Source of the DNA: Erythrobacter sp.
GTDB lineage: Bacteria; Pseudomonadota; Alphaproteobacteria; Sphingomonadales; Sphingomonadaceae
Assembly: GCA_009993605.1 (NCBI GenBank)
Contig: JAACTB010000008.1
Coordinates: forward strand, 205,268-269,267
Reading direction: 5' to 3'
DNA length: 64,000 nucleotides
Shown: positions 57,353 through 64,000 of the stretch, one piece after another
How positions within the stretch are numbered: the stretch's first letter is position 1
How the letters are laid out: every line of letters begins with the position of its first letter
The notes under the pieces: generated by a model
What the model was told of the DNA's origin: nothing
The model's input: the letters and a program-made list of their open reading frames with translations, nothing else
The model's database searches: none
Translations under genes and position numbers: made by a program

Positions 57353-60300
57353 TCGCGGCTGATTTCGGCGACGACGCTTTCGCGACCGATGGTCGAGACC
57401 GAGGCGAGCAGCGCAAGCCAGCTCGTAATGCGGAATTCGACCTCGGTCGCGGAATAGCCGCGACCGTCGGTGATGATCTCCACATAGAAGCGGCGCCCGA
57501 AATTCTTGCCCAGCGCGATACCCGTGCCGCGATCGAGCGCAGGGTCGGCGCTGACGATGCGCAGCCGGTCGAGCCCGATGGCGCTTCTCAACTGGTTGAT
57601 CGGGTCCATCCCGCCCCCACCTCTCAAAGACGCAACCGCCGCCCCGAGTTGGAGCGCGTCGGTGGCCGAGAGATTGGTTATCGAACCGCCGAACAGGAGG
57701 CGGGCGAGGATCTCCTCTTCGGGCAATGCAGGATTGGAGCTGAAGGTGATCTCCGGTTCTTCCGAACTTCCTGTCACGCGCACCTCGACCTCGATCCCGT
57801 CGCGCTCGCTCTCGGCGCGAATGTCCAGGCTCGGATCGATCGGGCGGGTCACGTCGAATTCGATCGCACCGCGCGACAGTTCGAAGCGCGTGCCCGCAAA
57901 AGTGTAATCGCCGCGCACGACCCGTGCCTCGCCCCCGATACGCGGTTCGTCGGTCGTGCCGCGGATACGGATATCGGCTCCCCATTCGCTGTCGAGCCCC
58001 ATGCCGTCGACATCGATCCGGTTGTTGCCGCGCGCATCGATCAGATAGCGCCATGGCCGTCCGGGCGCGACTCGCTGCCCGATATCGGCGGGCCGGTTGA
58101 TTTCGCGCGTGGCGATACGCGGCAGGCGGACGTCTTCCGCCGCCGTGGCGAGACGCCAGCTGCCGCGATTGATCCGCACCCTGCCCGCGATCGTCCCGCC
58201 GAACCCGTCCGACACGATCCGCAAGGGGCCGGTCACCGTCGCCTCGATTCCGTTCGCGGCGAGCAATCTGGCATTCGTGGCGGCGGCTTTCAGGTCGAGC
58301 TTGGGCCCGCGCGCCTCGAGGAAGCGGCCCTGCACCCGCTCGCCCAGCCCTTCGAGATCGACGGTCCCGCTTCCGGTGACGCTGCCGCCATTGGGGGTGG
58401 TCCCGGCGAAGCGCGCAAGGCGCAGACGCGATCCGGCGAACGAGCCGCGCACCGCCATGTCGCGGATATCGGTTCCCGACAGCGAGCTGCGCAGCCGCAG
58501 CGCGTCGCTCCGCAACGACCCGCGCACACGCGGATTGGCCAGCGTCCCGCTCGCATCGGCGGTGATGGAGACCGGGCCGGTCAGGTCGAACGCGTCGATC
58601 GCGGCGAGGCGCCACAGGCTCTCCGCCGCGCCCTGATAGCGCAATTGCGCCCTCAACGCGCCGCTGCGCAGCCGTTGGTCAAGCGTCCCGGTTTGCGGCA
58701 ACCCGGTAATGATCGCCTGCATCCGTCCGCGCCTGATATCCTGGTTTTCGACCACGGCGCGCGCTTCGAGGCGTTCGGCGGTGAGATTGGCGACGAGGGC
58801 GAGATCGACCGGGCGGCTCGAGACGACGAGGCCGGAGCGGACCAGATCGTCCACCTTCACGCGCGCCTGCCCGCGCGGGAGACCATCGGCGCTGAGCGCG
58901 AAATCGACCCGACCCGAGATCGTCCCGCCGAGGCCGAGGTCCGGCACCGCGATATCGCCGAGCGAGAGCGGCATTTTCGACAGCGCGAGATCGAAGGCCG
59001 TCTCCGTCCCACCGAAGCGCCCGGAGGCAAGAACGCCGCCGCCGCCGAAATTGACGAGCGTCCGGTCGAGGCGCCAGCCGCCATCGTCCAACCGGGTCAG
59101 CACCGCGCGGCGCGGCATCGTGATCCGCCGTCCCGCGAACTCGCCGCGCGCCGCAAGAGTGACCTGTTCGGGGGCGATCCCGGCTTTAAGGTCCATTGCG
59201 AAGCTGCCGCTGCGACGTCCCGCTATGGAGGCGTCCACGGTTCCGCGTCCGTTCGTCACCTCGCCCTGCGCGGCGAAGCGTCCGATGAAGAGCGTCCCGT
59301 AAGACAGGCCCGCACCGCGCGCCGAGCCGGAGAATGTGGAATTCCCTTCCGCCAGCAGGCCGCGCGCGTCGATCGTCGCGCGGGCGATCGTAATCGGCGT
59401 CGCGCCGCCGAACACTGCGTTGCGCGCCTCCACATCGAGGTCGAAGCCCTGCCCGCCCCCGCGCGGCGCGAGCGCGATGGTTCCGTCGAGACCCCCTCCC
59501 GAAAGCGCAAGGTCGCCCGCGATCCCGGCCTCTGCCAGCGTCAGATCGCCGCGTATCGCAGTGTCGGAAAGCGTGAGCCGCTCGATCGCGATCCGTGTCG
59601 GCCCGTCACCCGGCGCCACCAATGTCAGCACCCCGTCGAACGGCCCGAGGGTGGAGCCGCCCTGCGTCTCGATCCGGAATCCGTCCTCGCTCGGCGCGAT
59701 GGCGAGGCGCACGTCGCTGAGGCCAGCCGCGGGCAAGGGATCGGCGAAGACGAGCACCGCCTCCGGCCCGCCCGGCGCGATCCGGCCTTCGACCGTGAAA
59801 GGCCCGTAATCGACATGGCGGCCCGTCCCGGCGAGCGTGGTCACTCCGTCCGCGATGGTCCCGTCGAGGCGCGCGGTGAGCTTGCTCGCGGCGACGTTCA
59901 GAGCATCGAAGCGCAGCGGGACGCCTGCACCGAAGCCGATACCGCCCCGCAGGCGGATCGGCTCGCCGACCAGGTTCGCGAGCGTCGCATTGGTAACCGG
60001 AGCGACGCGCGCGTCGAGGTCCGCGCGCACCTGCCAGGTGCCGGGCGCGATGGTCGCTCTGATCCGTGCCGCGCCGCTGGCTCTCCCGATGTCGTCGAAC
60101 GCGACCTCGCTGGCGCGCACATCGCCCGCAATCCCGAACAGTCCGCGCGAGAGATCGCCCTGCAAGGCAACATCCGCGCTCGTCGTCGGGAAGCGCAGAG
60201 CGAGATTTTCGGCGGTCAAGCGCTGGCCATTGAGAAGGGCTGTCCCACGCAGCGTGCCGTTGACGAGGCGCGGATCGAGCAGGTCGTTGCCCGTCGCGAC

Positions 60301-61569
60301 ACGCGCCAGCCGGGCATCGAGCGGGATGGTCCAGCGCACCCCATCGTACCGCGCCCTACCCTGCTGGCGCAACTCCGTGATCCGCGTTCCGCCGCTGGTT
60401 AATTCTCCGATTTCGAGGGTATGATCCACGGCAAGATCGCGCAACGGGCCGTCGAGTGTCGCGGCGAGCGTCGCATCTTCGAGCCGGAGACCTCCGAAGA
60501 GGCCTGGATCGCGCAAATTCGCCGACACGACCAGATCGCCCACACGGTTCTCGGCCAGGTCCACCAGCCCCTCCGCCCGCGCCGCGAAGGCGGGTGCGGA
60601 AACGAGATACTCGCCCTCGATCCGCCGTTCCTCAATCGTTGCCTCCGCGCGTAGCGAGACGGTCCCGCGCAGCATATCGGCCAGAAGACCGTCGAGCGCA
60701 GGTCCCGGTTCCGCCTGCCCTAACAGACCGAAACGCCCGGAGCGATTGGTGATCCTGAACGCCGCGAAGCGGTCCTCGCCCCGGCGCACCAGCAGCGATC
60801 CGTCCCACCGGCTCCAGCTGCCATCGCCTGCGATGCGGGCAGTATAGGGCGCCTGCGCGCCGACGATCCGCGCGATCGCGCCGCCTTCGGGCGCCACGTA
60901 ATTCAGGCCCAGATCGAAGCGATCGCGATCGGGCGCCGCATCGATCAGTGCGGCGAAGCGGTCCCCAGACTGCAACGCGCCGCGTGTATCGACCTTCAAA
61001 CGGCGATCGCGCAGCTGCACCTCGGCGACGAGATCGAGCGTCTCGGCACGGTCGCCCGCTATCCCTTCGGCCAGCGTCAGCCGCTCGATCGCCAGCCGGT
61101 CGATCGCAATATCGAAGCCGGGACGAATCGGCCCGTCCTCCTCACTCGGCAAAAATTCGGGCAGTCGCGACAGCGTAGCGCGGCGGGCGGTGAATTCGTC
61201 GATGTCGAGCGTGTTGCGCAGCCATGCACCGGGATTCCAGTCCAGCTCGGCCTCGGGAATCGTCATGAACGGCCCCGTCGGGTCCGACAGCACCACGTCG
61301 TAAAGCCGCGCGCGCCCATAGAGATCGCCTTCGATGCGCCCGATGCGGATGTTGAGCCCGTTGGGCAGCGTGCGCGCCGCGATCCGGTCGGCCAGATACC
61401 GCTCGCCCACCGGCGTGTTGAGGACGACCGCCGCCGCCGCGATGAGCAGGACTATCGCCGCGAGGATGCCCGCCAGCAGTTTCGCCGTCCGCCCGGCATA
61501 GCGCCGCTTGGTGCCGCGCCTGGTGGCTTCCGGTTCCGCGACGGTTTCGGGCGCTTGGTCCTCGACCAT
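57346..61569 (-). CDS. tamB: Translocation and assembly module inner-membrane protein TamB
   Basis: This very long AsmA-like protein (1407 residues) bridges inner and outer membranes. A cytoplasmic Arg/Glu tail leads to a membrane helix (LLAGILAAIVLLIAAAAVVL, about 31-50). A repetitive beta-rich rod fills most of the length, with many short DLA/LEG-type strands. The C-terminal DUF490 domain holds DVTRPIDPSLDIRAES and ends AEISRDY. TamB with TamA helps insert some outer-membrane proteins and moves lipids. ATG 61569 overlaps the tamA stop (TGATG). Confidence 0.93.
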   Translation of the reverse strand: MVEDQAPETVAEPEATRRGTKRRYAGRTAKLLAGILAAIVLLIAAAAVVLNTPVGERYLADRIAARTLPNGLNIRIGRIEGDLYGRARLYDVVLSDPTGPFMTIPEAELDWNPGAWLRNTLDIDEFTARRATLSRLPEFLPSEEDGPIRPGFDIAIDRLAIERLTLAEGIAGDRAETLDLVAEVQLRDRRLKVDTRGALQSGDRFAALIDAAPDRDRFDLGLNYVAPEGGAIARIVGAQAPYTARIAGDGSWSRWDGSLLVRRGEDRFAAFRITNRSGRFGLLGQAEPGPALDGLLADMLRGTVSLRAEATIEERRIEGEYLVSAPAFAARAEGLVDLAENRVGDLVVSANLRDPGLFGGLRLEDATLAATLDGPLRDLAVDHTLEIGELTSGGTRITELRQQGRARYDGVRWTIPLDARLARVATGNDLLDPRLVNGTLRGTALLNGQRLTAENLALRFPTTSADVALQGDLSRGLFGIAGDVRASEVAFDDIGRASGAARIRATIAPGTWQVRADLDARVAPVTNATLANLVGEPIRLRGGIGFGAGVPLRFDALNVAASKLTARLDGTIADGVTTLAGTGRHVDYGPFTVEGRIAPGGPEAVLVFADPLPAAGLSDVRLAIAPSEDGFRIETQGGSTLGPFDGVLTLVAPGDGPTRIAIERLTLSDTAIRGDLTLAEAGIAGDLALSGGGLDGTIALAPRGGGQGFDLDVEARNAVFGGATPITIARATIDARGLLAEGNSTFSGSARGAGLSYGTLFIGRFAAQGEVTNGRGTVDASIAGRRSGSFAMDLKAGIAPEQVTLAARGEFAGRRITMPRRAVLTRLDDGGWRLDRTLVNFGGGGVLASGRFGGTETAFDLALSKMPLSLGDIAVPDLGLGGTISGRVDFALSADGLPRGQARVKVDDLVRSGLVVSSRPVDLALVANLTAERLEARAVVENQDIRRGRMQAIITGLPQTGTLDQRLRSGALRAQLRYQGAAESLWRLAAIDAFDLTGPVSITADASGTLANPRVRGSLRSDALRLRSSLSGTDIRDMAVRGSFAGSRLRLARFAGTTPNGGSVTGSGTVDLEGLGERVQGRFLEARGPKLDLKAAATNARLLAANGIEATVTGPLRIVSDGFGGTIAGRVRINRGSWRLATAAEDVRLPRIATREINRPADIGQRVAPGRPWRYLIDARGNNRIDVDGMGLDSEWGADIRIRGTTDEPRIGGEARVVRGDYTFAGTRFELSRGAIEFDVTRPIDPSLDIRAESERDGIEVEVRVTGSSEEPEITFSSNPALPEEEILARLLFGGSITNLSATDALQLGAAVASLRGGGGMDPINQLRSAIGLDRLRIVSADPALDRGTGIALGKNFGRRFYVEIITDGRGYSATEVEFRITSWLALLASVSTIGRESVVAEISRDY

Positions 61570-63854
61570 CAGAACGCCTGTCCCAGCGAGACATAGACAG
61601 CGACCGGGCTATCGTCGGGTCCGGGATTGAGCGGCACACCGACATCGAGGCGCAGGGGGCCGAACCCCGTATGATAACGCAGGCCCACGCCCACCCCGAG
61701 CTTGATCTCCTCGAAATCGGGGATCACGTCCTGGCTGACCGAGCCGGCATCGAGGAACGGCACCACCGAAACCGCGCCGTCGAAAAAGCCGGTGCGGATG
61801 CGCGCCTCGACCGCGCCTTCGACCACGCTGCGCCCGCCGCTGGGATCACCCAGAGTATCGCGCGGGCCGATCTGGCGGAAACCGTAACCACGCACCGATC
61901 CGCCCCCACCCGCGTAATATCGGCGCGAGGGCGCGATATTGGCAAGGTCGGTCCCCGGAATGGCACCGAACGCGGCGCGTGCGGCGATCACGACATTGTC
62001 CGTTACTCGCTTGTAGGTCGAGGCATCGGTGCGCGCGCGCAGATAGAAGCTCTGCGTGCCGCGATTGCGCGAAATTTCGGGCGAGAGATTGGCCGAGAGG
62101 CGGAAACCCTCGGTCGGGTCCAGCAGATCGTCAGTCGAATCGAGCAGAATATAGCCGGGGATCGCGGCGACGAGATAAGTCGAACGCGGCGCCGCCACGC
62201 CGCCGACCGCGGGCGGGCGTTCGTCGGTCGCGACCAGTTCCACGCCCACCGACCAGCTGATGGGTTTTTGGAAAAGCAACGTCGAGCGCCGTTCATAGGT
62301 CGCAACCAAGCCCGCCGTGTTCGCATCGAAGGCGGGGCTGTCGATCGTGCTGGCATAGGCGTCGAGGCTGAGGATGCGGTCGCGCCCGCCGAAATTGTTC
62401 TTGCGCAGGCCCACGCCGAGCAATTGCTCCTGCGTGCCGATGATGCCGCGCACCTTGAGCGCGCCTTCGGGCGGGAAAAGATTGCGATGTTCCCAGCTTG
62501 CGGCGAGGCGCACGCCCTCCTCCGATCCGTAGCCGATCGCCCCTGCAATGGTGCGCAGATCGGCCCTTTCGATCCCGACATCCATCGCCACAACGCCCGG
62601 CTCGTCCCCCTGGGGCGCGCTGACCTCGCGCGGGGTGATCGTGACCGAGGAGACCAGGCCGGTGGCGGTGATCGCCCGGCGCAGATCGAGTTCGAGGCTG
62701 CGCTGATAGATGTCGCCCGGATCGAAGCGCGCGATGGTGGCGAGGTGATCGCCGGGGAGAAAATCCTCGTCGCTGCTGGTGACCGCGCCGAAGACATATT
62801 TTCCGCCGGGGGTCACCGGCATGGTCAGATCGCCCTCATCGCGATCATGATCGATCAGCAATTGCGGCTCGTCGATCGTGGCGAAGGCATAGCCGAATTC
62901 GCCAAGCGCGGTGTCGAGATCGAACCGTTCGGTCTCGATTCGGTCGCTCTGCATCGGATCGCCCGGCTGGATCTCGAACGCCCGCCGCAGAATATCCGCA
63001 TCGCGCGCCGTGCCGAGCGCGCCCAAGTCGATCGCGCCGAAGCGATAGCGCTGGCCGGGAATGACATCGAACCGCACGGTCGGGCGCGGCGTAGCGGCAC
63101 CATCGGTTCGCGCGCCGCCATTCGCTGCCCCATTGGTCCCGATGGAGCGCGCGATGCGACCGTCGTAGAACCCGTAGACTCGCAGCAGTTCGCCCAGCAA
63201 TTCCTCGTCTTCGCGCGCACGGGCGGCCAGCTGGGCGATGTTTTCATCGTCCCCGTCGAGTTCCTCGATGGTGGAGAGCGCTTCGAACCGTTCGACGAAA
63301 TCGCCGCGTTCGGTGAAGGGCGGGTCGAGCTGAGGAAAGCCGAGCGTCAGCGAATCGTTCAGGCGCACCAGATCGGCTTCGGTGAAGGCGACATCGGGGC
63401 CCGCGATCTCGAGATCGGCGAACTGGATGTCCTCTTCAGGCAGATCAATGTCGAGCGGCGGGAGTTCGAGATCGTCGGGCCATTCGACCGCGAGACCTGG
63501 AAGGTCCGCCAGCGGCGTTTCGGGATCGAGCTCTGCGCCGCCATCCCCGAACTCGTCTTCGGACGTGTCATCGCCGGGATCGAAGCCGTCATTCGCCCAG
63601 CCGTCGGGATTGTCGACCGCGCTGTCGGGGATCAGGTCTTCCAGTTCCGCATCGGTCGCCTGATCCTGCGCAGAAAGAGGCGCGGGGATGGCGAGCCCGG
63701 TCATGGCGAAGGCCGCCATGGCGATCGCCACGGCACCGCTCGCGGAGAGAAGCCGGGCCGTCAGCCGCTGCGATGTGCGGTGCTGAAAGAGAGGACCGGC
63801 GTCAGCCGACGAAATCGTAACGCGCGGATTCGGAGCGGTCGGCGGGAGCGCCAT
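61569..63854 (-). CDS. tamA: BamA/TamA-family outer membrane protein
   Basis: The protein has 761 residues if started at ATG 63854. A leader of about 35 residues precedes a signal peptide ending PLSAQ. An unusually acidic Asp/Glu-rich stretch follows (about 65-150). POTRA domains then come, with PGQRYRFGAIDLG and VTPGGKYVFGAVTSS. The Omp85 barrel has the loop-6 motif VRGYGFRQIGP and ends SLGQAF with a terminal Phe, the barrel-insertion signal. It is encoded before tamB. The start overlaps the end of an upstream gene by 53 bases, so a later start is possible although no better ATG is seen. Confidence 0.92.
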   Translation of the reverse strand: MALPPTAPNPRVTISSADAGPLFQHRTSQRLTARLLSASGAVAIAMAAFAMTGLAIPAPLSAQDQATDAELEDLIPDSAVDNPDGWANDGFDPGDDTSEDEFGDGGAELDPETPLADLPGLAVEWPDDLELPPLDIDLPEEDIQFADLEIAGPDVAFTEADLVRLNDSLTLGFPQLDPPFTERGDFVERFEALSTIEELDGDDENIAQLAARAREDEELLGELLRVYGFYDGRIARSIGTNGAANGGARTDGAATPRPTVRFDVIPGQRYRFGAIDLGALGTARDADILRRAFEIQPGDPMQSDRIETERFDLDTALGEFGYAFATIDEPQLLIDHDRDEGDLTMPVTPGGKYVFGAVTSSDEDFLPGDHLATIARFDPGDIYQRSLELDLRRAITATGLVSSVTITPREVSAPQGDEPGVVAMDVGIERADLRTIAGAIGYGSEEGVRLAASWEHRNLFPPEGALKVRGIIGTQEQLLGVGLRKNNFGGRDRILSLDAYASTIDSPAFDANTAGLVATYERRSTLLFQKPISWSVGVELVATDERPPAVGGVAAPRSTYLVAAIPGYILLDSTDDLLDPTEGFRLSANLSPEISRNRGTQSFYLRARTDASTYKRVTDNVVIAARAAFGAIPGTDLANIAPSRRYYAGGGGSVRGYGFRQIGPRDTLGDPSGGRSVVEGAVEARIRTGFFDGAVSVVPFLDAGSVSQDVIPDFEEIKLGVGVGLRYHTGFGPLRLDVGVPLNPGPDDSPVAVYVSLGQAF

Positions 63855-64000
63855 CCTTGCGGGCAAGCGCTTCGGACCGGTCGGTCCTGCGGTCCGTCGA
63901 GCGCGACGCAGTGGCGGAGGCGATGAGCCTCGTCTGCTCCTCATCCGAAATCCGCTCCCATCCCGACCGGGTAAGCCGCTCCAGCGGCCGGAACCTGACC
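63802..64000 (-). CDS. C-terminal end of an unidentified gene, cut by window edge
   Basis: An open frame enters from the right edge on the minus strand and stops with TGA at 63802-63804, giving 65 residues. It begins VRFRPLERLTRSGWERIS and continues DEEQTRLIASATAS, then an Arg/Ser/Asp-rich tail. It is too short to place in a family. It was missed as a separate gene because it has no start inside the window. Its end overlaps the proposed tamA start region by 53 bases. Confidence 0.45.
   Translation of the reverse strand, partial: VRFRPLERLTRSGWERISDEEQTRLIASATASRSTDRRTDRSEALARKDGAPADRSESARYDFVG

Noticed and set aside
57649..60402. A 917-codon open frame on the plus strand opposite tamB
   Set aside because: It mirrors the codon bias of tamB in a high-GC genome. 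The product is Arg/Ala/Gly-rich with no domain, and tamB is clearly coding on the other strand.
61671..63926. A 751-codon open frame opposite tamA
   Set aside because: Same effect; the tamA strand has a complete Omp85 barrel and signal peptide.

Overview
The window is a stretch of high-GC chromosome that reads as alphaproteobacterial, most likely Sphingomonadales and probably Erythrobacteraceae. This is inferred from gene order, protein families and codon bias, because no rRNA marker is present. Supporting signs are the assimilatory sulfite operon with DUF2849 and DUF934 genes, an FtsZ with a very long acidic linker, a meso-DAP-type MurE, the glnB-glnA pair, and TamA/TamB. No insertion sequence, prophage block, CRISPR array or rRNA operon was seen. 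Coding density is very high.

Layout. 1-3.4 kb: the end of a glycosyltransferase, a small membrane protein, rarA and a DUF429-like protein. 3.4-3.6 kb: tRNA-Thr(TGT) followed by a structured repeat. 3.6-10.6 kb: a flavoprotein oxidoreductase, a DUF1499 protein with queF, a Pro-rich membrane protein, a sulfurtransferase, a cystathionine beta-lyase and an MscS channel. 10.7-14.6 kb: an overlapping sulfate/sulfite assimilation operon (uroporphyrinogen methyltransferase, DUF2849, cysI, DUF934, cysH). 14.6-17.7 kb: an NAD-binding epimerase-like protein, proB and obgE on the minus strand. 17.7-18.2 kb: a palindrome-rich gap with tRNA-Ala(CGC). 18.2-22.7 kb: a poly-Pro lipoprotein, a Bax-inhibitor-like protein, a YbjN protein and a TPR/SPOR protein.

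22.9-41.8 kb holds a complete dcw cell division and cell wall cluster on the minus strand, in the order mraZ-rsmH-ftsL-ftsI-murE-murF-mraY-murD-ftsW-murG-murC-murB-ddl-ftsQ-ftsA-ftsZ. Thirteen of its fifteen junctions are stop/start overlaps of 1, 4 or 8 bases, and many genes start with GTG, so synthesis is probably translationally coupled. Together these genes build lipid II and the septal machinery, and FtsZ has its own upstream gap.

42-52.7 kb is a mixed housekeeping region: two envelope proteins, cysteine synthase, a 2Fe-2S ferredoxin, a DNA glycosylase, an SDR, pterin carbinolamine dehydratase, ccmA-ccmB, methionine aminopeptidase, a DUF3298-like lipoprotein, a leucyl aminopeptidase, a short SH3 protein and argC. 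52.9-54.9 kb is the nitrogen module glnB-glnA, with a sigma-54-like promoter in front and a strong terminator behind. 55-57.4 kb carries an orphan GH24 lysozyme, a secreted Gly/Asn-rich repeat protein and a fasciclin lipoprotein. 57.3-64 kb is tamB-tamA and the end of an unidentified gene.

The most unusual signal is a structured GC-rich element present three times (about 3.49-3.58 kb, 17.76-17.85 kb and 17.89-17.99 kb). Two copies lie just downstream of the two tRNA genes and in the same orientation as them. Each has a sequence-variable tetraloop hairpin, a GTCCTCG box and further hairpins. The two tRNA-linked copies differ over their 46-base core by one indel and a few end bases, plus two substitutions that compensate each other in one stem.
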